This document shows, piece after piece, positions 7,248 to 13,624 of a stretch of DNA of 15,118 nt. The DNA is from Zeimonas sp035303885. GTDB lineage: Bacteria; Pseudomonadota; Gammaproteobacteria; Burkholderiales; Burkholderiaceae_E. A program made the translations under genes and the position numbers. The notes under the pieces were generated by a model. That model was not told where the DNA came from. It made no database searches and saw nothing but the letters and a program-made list of their open reading frames with translations. Position 1 is the stretch's first letter, and the number at the start of each line of letters is the position of its first letter. Location: positions 1 to 15,118 of the forward strand of contig DATGRE010000335.1 in assembly GCA_035303885.1 (NCBI GenBank). The letters run 5' to 3'.

Positions 7248-7479
7248 ACGCGTGATCGACGCCGTCGCGCACGAGCCTCGTACCGAACCGTGACGGATTC
7301 GGCGGGCGTGGCGCGCGTCGCGCACGCATGCTGCGAGGCTGCGTTCCCGCTCGCTGTGGATGCGACTGGGTGTCGAAAACCGACACGCTCACGCGCAAAG
7401 GCGTGGACGCGCGGCGGCTGCGTACCGAAGCGCCTGCCGCCGCGCGCCCACGCCTTTGCGCGTGAGTACAATCCGCCCC
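7248..7479. other. Intergenic region between the dynamin-like gene and mutY
   Basis: This is the largest non-coding gap in the window (232 bases if mutY starts at 7480). The first 120 bases show no ORF or signal that I can support. From 7370 it holds a small perfect hairpin, GTGTCG (7370-7375) with CGACAC (7381-7386) around AAAAC, followed one base later by the 31-bp inverted repeat described separately. A TACAAT hexamer (7467-7472) follows the repeat. Confidence 0.6.
7388..7466. repeat. 31-bp near-perfect inverted repeat upstream of mutY
   Basis: The left arm (7388-7418) begins CTCACGCGCAAAGGCGTGG and the right arm (7436-7466) ends CCACGCCTTTGCGCGTGAG. The arms are reverse complements over 31 positions with one mismatch (an A in the left arm opposite a C in the right). 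The loop is 17 bases (7419-7435), with partial further pairing possible. No T run follows and I see no flanking target-site duplication, so it is neither a textbook terminator nor an obvious transposon relic. It could be a dispersed repeat (REP/MITE-like), a bidirectional processing or attenuation stem, or a protein-binding palindrome. The right arm contains the upstream candidate GTG start of mutY (7462). Confidence 0.88.
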
Positions 7480-8607
7480 GTGATCGCCCCCCGCCTAGTC
7501 GCCTGGCAGCGCCGTCACGGCCGCCACGACCTCCCCTGGCAGAACACCCGCGACCCGTACCGCATCTGGCTCTCGGAGATCATGCTCCAGCAGACGCGCG
7601 TGTCGAGCGTCGTTCCGTACTTCCTTCGCTTCGTCGAGCGTTTCCCTACGCTCGAGTCGCTCGCGCGCGCGGGGGAGGACGAGGTGCTCGCGCTGTGGAG
7701 CGGGCTGGGCTACTACAGCCGTGCGCGCAACCTGCACCGCTGCGCGCGCGAGCTCGTCGAGCGGCGCGGCGGGATGTTCCCCTCCGACCCGGCCGAGCTC
7801 GAGCGCCTGCCCGGCGTGGGCCGTTCCACCGCGGCGGCGATCGCCGTGTTCGCCTACGGGCGCCGTGCGGCGATCCTCGACGGCAACGCACGCCGCGTGC
7901 TCGCGCGCTGGGCCGGCATTGCCGGTCATTTCGCGCAGCCGGCGGTGCTCGCCGAGCTGTGGCGCGTCGCCGAGCGCGAGCTGCCGCACGAAGCGCTCGA
8001 GTCGTACACGCAGGGGCTGATGGACCTCGGCGCGAGCCTGTGCTCGCGCACGCGACCGGACTGCGAGCGCTGCCCGCTCGCCGACGACTGCGTCGCGCAT
8101 CGGCAGGGCCTGGTCGCGTCGATCCCGGCGACTCGCCCGCGGCGCCCGCTGCCGCTGCGCGAGTGCATCTGGCTCGTCGTGCGCCGCGGCGGCGACGTGC
8201 TGCTCGAGAAGCGGGCGCCGGAGGGCGTCTGGGGCGGGCTGTGGTGCCTGCCCGAGGCGGCGGCCGAGGCCGACGAAGACGGGCTACGGCGCGCGCTGCG
8301 CCGATTCGCGCTGCGTGCACGGCCGTGCGGCGAGCTCGCCGTCGTCGATCACGCGTTCACGCATTTCCGGCTGCGCGCGCGGCCGTTGCTCTTCGACTGC
8401 ACGACGGTGCCGGGTGTCGCCGCAATCGGCGTCGACGGCGTGGCCGCCGCGGGCGCCCGCTGGGTCGCGCTCGCCAATGCGCACGAAGCGCCGCTGCCGG
8501 CACCGGTCAAGAGCCTGCTGCGCGCGCTCGCTCGCCGCGAGTGTACGCGCCGGGTCAGAGCACCTGGTGCTGATGCAGATACTGGTGGATCAGCGACAGC
8601 CGCGTGA
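7480..8607 (+). CDS. mutY: Adenine DNA glycosylase
   Basis: Removes adenine mispaired with 8-oxoguanine; second arm of the GO system with mutM. Taking the GTG at 7480 as start gives 375 residues, and the N-terminus (VIAPRLVAWQRRHGRHDLPW) lines up with the family. SEIMLQQT carries the catalytic glutamate (E33), the helix-hairpin-helix is LPGVGRSTAAAI (110-121), and ILDGN carries the catalytic aspartate (D134). The 4Fe-4S cluster cysteines are 188, 195, 198 and 204 with spacing 6-2-5. The C-terminal Nudix-like MutT domain that senses 8-oxoG follows (GVWGGLWCLPEA). No ATG fits. A GTG at 7462 is the alternative and would add six residues. Neither has a ribosome-binding site. The last 17 codons run convergently into the LON-domain gene and the tail looks unconserved. 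A long hairpin precedes the start. Identification is firm, the start is not. Confidence 0.96.
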   Translation: MIAPRLVAWQRRHGRHDLPWQNTRDPYRIWLSEIMLQQTRVSSVVPYFLRFVERFPTLESLARAGEDEVLALWSGLGYYSRARNLHRCARELVERRGGMFPSDPAELERLPGVGRSTAAAIAVFAYGRRAAILDGNARRVLARWAGIAGHFAQPAVLAELWRVAERELPHEALESYTQGLMDLGASLCSRTRPDCERCPLADDCVAHRQGLVASIPATRPRRPLPLRECIWLVVRRGGDVLLEKRAPEGVWGGLWCLPEAAAEADEDGLRRALRRFALRARPCGELAVVDHAFTHFRLRARPLLFDCTTVPGVAAIGVDGVAAAGARWVALANAHEAPLPAPVKSLLRALARRECTRRVRAPGADADTGGSATAA

Positions 8608-9160
8608 CGGCGTCGTCGAGCTCCATCAGCTTCTGCCGTGCGCGCGGCGCGATCGGCAGGAACTCGCAGATCCGGTTGCTCACCCAGGACGCCGAGTCGA
8701 AGCGGTAGGGCTCGGCGATCATGCGTCGCATCGGATCCTGCTCGCGCGCGACGAGGTCGTCGACCAGCCGGCGCACCAGCGTCTCGCAGTCGGCGTGCTC
8801 CTCGGGAACGCGCACCTCCTCGTCGGGATCGATCATCTCGATGTCGGCGCGGATCAGGCCGTCGCGGCGCAGTTGTCGCTGCAGGACGCGGAACCGCTGC
8901 CCGCCGATCGCGCGCACGTTCAGCAGGCCCGAATCCTCGACGTCGAAGTCGACGATGCGCGCCGTGCATCCGATCGGCTCGTGCACCGCACCCGGATCGA
9001 TCTCGCTGCCGTGGGTGATCAGGCACACGCCGAACGGGGCGCCCGACGCGGTGCACTCGCTGACGAGGTCGAGGTAGCGTGCCTCGAACACGCGCAGCGT
9101 GAGGACGCCTTCGGGGAAGAGAACCGTCTCGAGGGGGAAGATGGCCAGTTCTCCGGGCAT
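8555..9160 (-). CDS. LON substrate-binding-domain protein (stand-alone, no protease)
   Basis: A 201-residue protein made of the LON N-terminal-type domain alone. It starts ELAIFPLETVLFPEGVLTLRVFEARYLDLV, the standard opening of this domain (FPL-x-x-V-x-FP-x-G followed by EARYL), shown here in full as positions 4-33. It continues through PFGVCLI, GCTARIVDF and IGGQRFRV, and ends in a helical part. There is no ATPase or Ser-Lys protease domain, so it is not a Lon protease. Related small proteins are widespread and poorly characterised; substrate or protein binding is the usual guess. The ATG at 9160 has AAGG about 7 bases before it. It lies 19 bases after rapZ and is the last gene of the leftward lptA-to-rapZ run. 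Its 3' end overlaps the mutY 3' end by 53 bases in convergent orientation. No link to RapZ is proven. Confidence 0.92.
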   Translation of the reverse strand: MPGELAIFPLETVLFPEGVLTLRVFEARYLDLVSECTASGAPFGVCLITHGSEIDPGAVHEPIGCTARIVDFDVEDSGLLNVRAIGGQRFRVLQRQLRRDGLIRADIEMIDPDEEVRVPEEHADCETLVRRLVDDLVAREQDPMRRMIAEPYRFDSASWVSNRICEFLPIAPRARQKLMELDDAVTRLSLIHQYLHQHQVL

Positions 9161-9179
9161 CGCGAGCCTTCTCGAAGCG

Positions 9180-10055
9180 TCAGGAGGGAGGGGCCTGGCG
9201 GGAGGAGAGCGCGCGATGGCGCACGAGGACCTGTTCGATTCGACGGAAACGCCGGGCCAGCTCTTCGACGCAGTATACCGAACGGTGCTGTCCCCCCGTG
9301 CAACCGATCGCCACGCTCAGGTAGCTGCGGTTCTCGAGGATGTAGTGCGGCAGCCAGGCGTGCAGGAAGTCGGCGATGTGGTCGATCATGCGCTGCACCG
9401 ACGGGATCGACCGCAGGTAGTCGATCACCGGTGCGTCCAGGCCGGTCAGCGGGCGCAGCTCGGCCGTGTAGTACGGGTTCGGCAGGCAGCGCACGTCGAA
9501 GACGAGGTCGGCGTCGAGCGGCACGCCGTGCTTGTAGGCGAAGGATTCGAAGACGATCGTCATCGACGCGCGGTCGGTGCCCACGACCTCGCGAACCCAG
9601 CTGCGCAGCACGTTCGGGTGCAGGTCGCTGGTGTCGAGCGAAACGCCGAGATCCTCGATCGCCGACATCATCTCGCGCTCGCGTTCGATCGCTTCGATCA
9701 GCGTCGGCGCGTCGGGCCCGACGCCGGCTCGCAGCGACAGCGGGTGACGGCGGCGCGTCTCGGAGTAGCGCTGCACCAGCGTGTCGGTGCGCGCGTTCAG
9801 GAAGATCACCTTGACGTCGTGCCCGTAGCGCGCCAGCGCGCCGACGACGTGGCGCAGGTCGCTGACCGAATCGCCGCTGCGCGCGTCGATCGAGACCGCG
9901 ACTTTCTCGTGGCCCGCGTCCTGCAGCGACGTGATCACCTCGCCGAGGAAGCGCGCCGGCAGGTTGTCGATGCAGAAATAGCCGTCGTCCTCGAGGACGT
10001 TGGTCGCCACGGACTTCCCGGAGCCGGAGATCCCGGTGATGAGGACGACGCGCAT
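9180..10055 (-). CDS. rapZ: RNase adapter protein RapZ (P-loop nucleotide-binding, RNA-binding)
   Basis: A 291-residue protein. The N-terminal P-loop is GISGSGKS (8-15), with CIDNLP close by (28-33). The C-terminal domain carries the family signature GCTGGQHRSV (251-260) and a basic tail (RRFRRIEQVLVRHR) comparable in place to the RNA-binding tail of the E. coli protein. In E. coli RapZ guides RNase E to the small RNA GlmZ and so tunes glmS and cell-wall sugar supply. Whether that circuit exists in Betaproteobacteria is not shown here, so the role is by homology. The ATG at 10055 has an AGGGGA site 9 bases upstream. hprK ends 13 bases before it and the LON-domain gene starts 19 bases after its stop, consistent with one transcript. 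Length is typical of the family. Confidence 0.97.
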   Translation of the reverse strand: MRVVLITGISGSGKSVATNVLEDDGYFCIDNLPARFLGEVITSLQDAGHEKVAVSIDARSGDSVSDLRHVVGALARYGHDVKVIFLNARTDTLVQRYSETRRRHPLSLRAGVGPDAPTLIEAIEREREMMSAIEDLGVSLDTSDLHPNVLRSWVREVVGTDRASMTIVFESFAYKHGVPLDADLVFDVRCLPNPYYTAELRPLTGLDAPVIDYLRSIPSVQRMIDHIADFLHAWLPHYILENRSYLSVAIGCTGGQHRSVYCVEELARRFRRIEQVLVRHRALSSRQAPPS

Positions 10056-10068
10056 CGCCGCCGGTCCC

Positions 10069-10995
10069 CTAGTCGGCGTCCATCATCCGGCGCTGCCGGG
10101 CGAGGAAGTCGCCGGTGGTGTCGAAGCCGCGCAGCTGCAGGATCGTGCTGCGCACCGCCGCTTCGGTCAGCACGGCGAGGTTGCGCCCGGCCGCCACCGG
10201 GATCACCACCTTCGGGATCGGCAGCCCGAGAACGTCCTCGGTGAGCGCTTCCAGCGGCAGCCGCTGGTGCTCGTCGTCCATGTGCGAGCGCCGCACCAGG
10301 TGCACGATGAGCTTGAGCGTCATCTTGCGGCGTACCGCCGCCTCGCCGAAGATCGTGCGGATGTCGAGCAGGCCCAGCCCGCGCACCTCGAGCAGGTCGC
10401 GCAGCAGCGGCGGGCACCGCCCTTCGATCGCGTGCGGCGCGATGCGCGAGAGCTCGACGACGTCGTCGGCGACCAGGCCGTGTCCGCGACTGACCAGCTC
10501 GAGCGCGAGCTCGCTCTTGCCCAGTCCCGACTCGCCGCTGATCAGCACGCCCATGCCGAGCACGTCCATCAGCACGCCGTGCTTCGAGCACGACGGCGCG
10601 ACCGCCTTCGACAGGTAGCTGCGCAGCAGCTCGATGACGCGCGCGGCCGGCAGCGGGCAGCCGATGATCGGAAGGTCGTCGGCGATCGCCGCCTCGACGA
10701 GCTGCGCCGGCGGCTCGAGTCCCTCGGCGATGATCACCGCCGGCGGCTTGCCGGCGACGAGCTCGGCCACGAGCGCACGGTGGCGGGCGTCCTCGAGCTG
10801 CTCCGTGTAGGCGCGCTCGGCATGCCCGTACACGTGGATCCGGTTGGGGTGGATCAGGTTCAGGTAGCCGATGAGATCGGCAGGCTCGATCGACGCGGCC
10901 GTCGCCGTGCGCCCGCTGCCGGCTTCGCCCGCGATCCACGACAGGCAAAGCTCGTCGCGGTTCTGATCGAAGAGGGCGCGGACCGTGACGCTCAT
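10069..10995 (-). CDS. hprK: HPr kinase/phosphorylase
   Basis: Bifunctional enzyme that phosphorylates and dephosphorylates the regulatory serine of HPr, tying PTS phosphate flow to energy state. The 308-residue product has an N-terminal substrate-like domain (about 1-130), then the catalytic domain. The latter contains a conserved histidine (SKHG, H139), Walker A GESGLGKS (154-161), the acidic ADD pair (177-178), and the HprK signature EVRGLGLLDIRTIFGE (203-218). In Proteobacteria this gene typically replaces npr in the rpoN-ptsN cluster, as here between ptsN and rapZ. The ATG at 10995 lacks a good ribosome-binding site. A TATGCT hexamer lies 7 bases upstream of it (11002-11007), too weak to call as a promoter. 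No HPr or enzyme I gene is in the window, so its partner must be encoded elsewhere. Confidence 0.98.
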   Translation of the reverse strand: MSVTVRALFDQNRDELCLSWIAGEAGSGRTATAASIEPADLIGYLNLIHPNRIHVYGHAERAYTEQLEDARHRALVAELVAGKPPAVIIAEGLEPPAQLVEAAIADDLPIIGCPLPAARVIELLRSYLSKAVAPSCSKHGVLMDVLGMGVLISGESGLGKSELALELVSRGHGLVADDVVELSRIAPHAIEGRCPPLLRDLLEVRGLGLLDIRTIFGEAAVRRKMTLKLIVHLVRRSHMDDEHQRLPLEALTEDVLGLPIPKVVIPVAAGRNLAVLTEAAVRSTILQLRGFDTTGDFLARQRRMMDAD

Positions 10996-11052
10996 TCGCG
11001 AAGCATACGATTCCGCGCGGCGAGCGTCAGCCGCCGGATGCGTGCGCGGCCC

Positions 11053-11523
11053 TCATCCGCCGGGCGCCTGCGGTGCTTCGCCGGAGAGGATGCGGTGCAT
11101 CTCCGCCGGGTCGTCGCAGGTGAGCAGCGTCTCGCGCGTCGGCGTGTCGGCGAGCAGCTCGGCCAGCTCGGAGAGCAGCTCGAGGTGCTCCTCCGTGGCC
11201 GCCTCCGGCACGAGCAGGAACACGAGCAGCGACACCGGCTTGCCGTCGGGCGCGTCGAAGGGGATCGGCTGCGCGAGCCGCACGACCGCCGCCAGGGCCT
11301 CCTTCGATCCCTTGATGCGACCGTGCGGGATCGCGACGCCTTCGCCCAGCCCGGTCGAGCCGAGGCGTTCGCGGGCGAACAGCGAGTCGAAGACCTTGCC
11401 GCGCTCGATGCCGTGGTTGTTCTCGAAGAGCAGCCCCACCTGCTCGAACAGCCGCTTCTTGCTCGTGACCTGCAGGTCGAGCACGATGTTCTGCGGAGGG
11501 AGCAAGCGGGAGAACCGATTCAT
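11053..11523 (-). CDS. ptsN: PTS IIA-like nitrogen regulatory protein
   Basis: EIIA of the nitrogen-related PTS, a soluble phospho-acceptor that regulates rather than transports (potassium, carbon/nitrogen and stress control in E. coli and pseudomonads). The 156-residue product begins MNRFSRLLPPQNIVLDLQ, followed by VTSKKRLFEQVGLLFE and DSLFARERLGSTGLGEGVAIPHGRI. The last carries the phosphorylated histidine of the EIIA(fru/mtl) fold (H67 in this numbering). I prefer the ATG at 11523 because the family usually begins at this MNR-like point. An in-frame ATG at 11568 would add 15 residues (MLHSSTPVASAG...), and neither has a strong ribosome-binding site. It follows hpf after a gap that contains a candidate promoter, and precedes hprK by 57 bases. 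Confidence 0.97.
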   Translation of the reverse strand: MNRFSRLLPPQNIVLDLQVTSKKRLFEQVGLLFENNHGIERGKVFDSLFARERLGSTGLGEGVAIPHGRIKGSKEALAAVVRLAQPIPFDAPDGKPVSLLVFLLVPEAATEEHLELLSELAELLADTPTRETLLTCDDPAEMHRILSGEAPQAPGG

Positions 11524-11606
11524 GGCGAAATCGCCCGCGGAGGCGACCGGCGTGCTGCTATGCAACATCCGACAACACCCGCTGCAACGGGCGCCGAAAA
11601 ACGCGG

Positions 11607-11635
11607 ATCATAGCCAGCGCGCCGCGGCGATACAA
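11607..11635 (-). promoter_or_regulatory. Candidate sigma-70 promoter for ptsN-hprK-rapZ
   Basis: Reading leftward, TTGTAT (complement of 11630-11635) is followed after exactly 17 bases by TATGAT (complement of 11607-11612). The -10 matches the consensus at 5 of 6 positions, the -35 at 3 of 6, and the spacing is ideal. The start would be near 11600, giving a leader of about 77 bases to the ptsN ATG at 11523. This would let ptsN, hprK, rapZ and the LON-domain gene be transcribed apart from rpoN-hpf. Confidence 0.45.
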
Positions 11636-11658
11636 CCGCCTTCGTTCCGCTATGCAGC

Positions 11659-11681
11659 AAAACCACGGGAGGGCTTTCCCG
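11659..11681 (-). terminator. Weak hairpin with short T run after hpf
   Basis: Reading leftward just after the hpf stop: a 5-bp stem CGGGA/TCCCG (11677-11681 with 11666-11670), a 6-base loop, then TGG and four Ts (11659-11662). The stem is short and the T run is offset, so at best this is a leaky terminator. Its position between hpf and the candidate ptsN promoter makes it worth noting. Confidence 0.3.
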
Positions 11682-11684
11682 GAC

Positions 11685-12005
11685 TCACGACTCGGCGCGG
11701 AATTTCACCGAGTCGTGATCGAATCCGTCGCGCTTTTCCTTGTACTTCGCTACCTGCCGGTCGAGCTTGTCGATCAGCGCGTCGATGGCCGCGTAGAGGT
11801 CGCCGTCGCTCGCCTCGGCGAAGAGATCGTTTCCGCGCACGCGCAGCGTGGCCGCCGCGCGCTGCACCAGCTTGTCGGCGCCCAGGTTCACCGTCACCTC
11901 GATCGCTTCGTCGAAATGCCGCTGGATGCGCTCGAGCTTGGTTTCGACGTACTGGCGAAGGGCCGGCGTCAGGCCGATGTCGGGTGCGGAGATGGCGAGA
12001 TTCAT
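11685..12005 (-). CDS. hpf: Ribosome hibernation-promoting factor (short HPF/RaiA family)
   Basis: Binds the 30S decoding region when growth stops and promotes inactive 100S ribosome dimers. The product is 106 residues: MNLAISAPDIGLTPALRQYV, then KLERIQRHFDEAIEVTVNL, and LRVRGNDLFAEASDGDLYAA before LIDKLDRQVAKYKEKR. This matches the S30AE/sigma-54-modulation domain. There is no C-terminal dimerisation extension, so it is the short gamma/beta-type HPF. The ATG at 12005 has AGGAAA about 6 bases upstream. It lies 113 bases downstream of rpoN on the same strand, the conserved place for this gene (older annotations call it the sigma-54 modulation protein). The gap carries a pyrimidine-rich leader, G-rich on the template strand, described separately. 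Confidence 0.97.
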   Translation of the reverse strand: MNLAISAPDIGLTPALRQYVETKLERIQRHFDEAIEVTVNLGADKLVQRAAATLRVRGNDLFAEASDGDLYAAIDALIDKLDRQVAKYKEKRDGFDHDSVKFRAES

Positions 12006-12015
12006 GGGCTTTCCT

Positions 12016-12051
12016 GGGAAAGGGAGAAGGGAAAAGGGAGAAGGGTACGGG
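12016..12051 (+). repeat. G-tract repeat (possible quadruplex) ahead of hpf
   Basis: The plus strand carries six GGG tracts in 36 bases (12016, 12022, 12029, 12036, 12043 and 12049) separated by 3, 4, 4, 4 and 3 bases. Within it GGGAGAAGGG occurs twice around AAAA. Loop lengths fit the usual intramolecular G-quadruplex pattern. It lies on the template strand for rpoN-hpf, 11 bases upstream of the hpf start, so the mRNA there is a C/U tract. Confidence 0.7.
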
Positions 12052-12118
12052 AATCGGCGAGCGAGCCGTCTCGCAAGGTGCGCGCCCACGGGCTCGACGG
12101 CGTCGCGCACGCGCGCGG

Positions 12119-13612
12119 CTACAGCGATTTTCGCCTCGAGACGGTCGGAATGCGCAGCGACTCGCGATATTTCGCGACCGTGCGGCGGGCGACGACGAAG
12201 CCCTGCTCGGCGAGCAGCTCCGAGATGCGCCCGTCGGAGAGCGGATTCGACCGGTCCTCGGCCTCGACGATCTGGCGGATCATCGCGCGTACGGCCGTGC
12301 TCGACGCGGCGCCGCCGGTGTCGGTGGCGACGTGACTTCCGAAGAAGTATTTCAGCTCGAAGGTGCCGAAGGGCGTCAGGATGTACTTGCGCGAGGTCAC
12401 GCGCGAGACGGTCGACTCGTGCAGGCCGAGCGCGTCGGCGATCTCGCGCAGCACGAGCGGGCGCATCGCCACCGCGCCGTGCGAGAAGAACGGGCGCTGC
12501 CGGTCGACGATCGCCTGCGCGACGCGCAGGATCGTCTCGAAGCGCTGCTGCAGGTTCTTGATCAGCCAGCGCGCCTCCTGCAATTGCCCCGATAGCCCGG
12601 AGGCCGCGCGGTTGCGCTTCAGGATCTGCGCGTACGCGTCGTTCACGCGCAGCCGCGGCATCACGGCGGGATTCAGCGTGGCGATCCAGCTGCCGGAGGC
12701 GCGCCGCGCGATGACGTCGGGAACGACGAATCCGGCGTGCTCCGTCGCGAAGGCCGCGCCCGGACGTGGATCGAGCCGGCGGATCAGCGCCTGCGCGTCG
12801 CGTAGCGCCTCGTCGTCGCAGCGTAGCGCACGGCGCAGCCGCGAGAAATCCTTCGCGGCGAGCGTTTCGAGGTGGCGGTCGATGATCGCGTGCGCCAGTC
12901 GCATCGTCTCCGGCGGCGGCCCGTTCTGGGCGCTCGGGTCCTGGGCCATCCGGCGCTCGAGCTGCAGCAGCAGGCATTCGCGCAGGTCGGCGGCACCGAC
13001 GCCGGCCGGATCGAAGCTCTGCAGCAGGCGCAGCGCCGTCACGACCTCGTCGGCGTCGACCTCCAGCTCCGGGGGTAGCATCGCCGCCACGTCGTCCGGC
13101 GAGGAGTCGAGGAAGCCGTCCTCGTCGAGCGCGTCGATCAGCAGCTGCACCAGCGCACGGTCGCGCGGCGTGCAGCGCGTGGCGGCGAGCTGCTCGGCGA
13201 GATGCTCGCGCAGCGACGTCGTCGACGCCGCGAGCTGCGGATAGTCGCGCTCGTCGTCGTCGCCCGGCGCTCTGCCGGACTCCGGGCTCCAGTCGCCGAC
13301 GGCTTCGTCGCCGCCGCTCCAGTCGCCGGCGTTCCAGCCGTCGAGCTCGAGGCCCGCGCCGTCCTCCTCTCCCGAGCCGGCCTCGGACTGCGTCGCAGTG
13401 CCCGCACGGCCATCGAGCGAACCGCTGGCGCCGATGCGTACGCAGTCGGCGAGAGGATCGTCCAGGCGCTCGAGCAGCGGGTTGTCGGCGAGCGCCTGCT
13501 CGAGCTCCTGGTTCAGCTCGAGCGTCGACAGCTGCAATAGACGGATCGACTGCTGCAGCTGCGGAGTGAGCGCAAGCTGCTGCGTCTGCCGCAGCTGGAG
13601 CGACGGCTTCAT
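12119..13612 (-). CDS. rpoN: RNA polymerase sigma-54 factor
   Basis: Alternative sigma factor for -24/-12 promoters, dependent on AAA+ activators; controls nitrogen use, motility and other functions. The 497-residue product opens with the glutamine- and leucine-rich Region I (MKPSLQLRQTQQLALTPQLQ and on to about 52). A long acidic Region II follows (about 53-125, rich in D, E and G), then the core-binding domain and a helix-turn-helix near LGLHESTVSRVTSRKYI. It ends with the RpoN box ARRTVAKYRE (475-484), which contacts the -24 element. All regions are present and length is normal. I chose the ATG at 13612, which gives the standard MKPSLQLR start and has AGGTG upstream; a GTG at 13624 would add four residues. 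It lies 12 bases after lptB and upstream of hpf, the conserved order. Confidence 0.98.
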   Translation of the reverse strand: MKPSLQLRQTQQLALTPQLQQSIRLLQLSTLELNQELEQALADNPLLERLDDPLADCVRIGASGSLDGRAGTATQSEAGSGEEDGAGLELDGWNAGDWSGGDEAVGDWSPESGRAPGDDDERDYPQLAASTTSLREHLAEQLAATRCTPRDRALVQLLIDALDEDGFLDSSPDDVAAMLPPELEVDADEVVTALRLLQSFDPAGVGAADLRECLLLQLERRMAQDPSAQNGPPPETMRLAHAIIDRHLETLAAKDFSRLRRALRCDDEALRDAQALIRRLDPRPGAAFATEHAGFVVPDVIARRASGSWIATLNPAVMPRLRVNDAYAQILKRNRAASGLSGQLQEARWLIKNLQQRFETILRVAQAIVDRQRPFFSHGAVAMRPLVLREIADALGLHESTVSRVTSRKYILTPFGTFELKYFFGSHVATDTGGAASSTAVRAMIRQIVEAEDRSNPLSDGRISELLAEQGFVVARRTVAKYRESLRIPTVSRRKSL

Positions 13613-13624
13613 GAGCCGCGGCAC

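Noticed and set aside
5262..7325. Minus-strand open frame of 687 codons opposite the dynamin-like gene
   Set aside because: It mirrors the whole GTPase gene. Long antisense frames are common in high-GC coding DNA, the product is rich in R, H, A and L with no domain motifs, and the plus strand carries a complete G domain.
7388..7466. Large inverted repeat read as an intrinsic terminator for the dynamin-like gene
   Set aside because: No T run follows on either strand (plus-strand flank is TACAAT; leftward flank is CGTGTCGG), and the loop is long. Listed as a repeat of unknown function.
7290..8573. Alternative plus-strand frame of 427 codons overlapping mutY
   Set aside because: It is out of frame with the conserved MutY motifs, with arginine/alanine-rich content and no recognisable domain.
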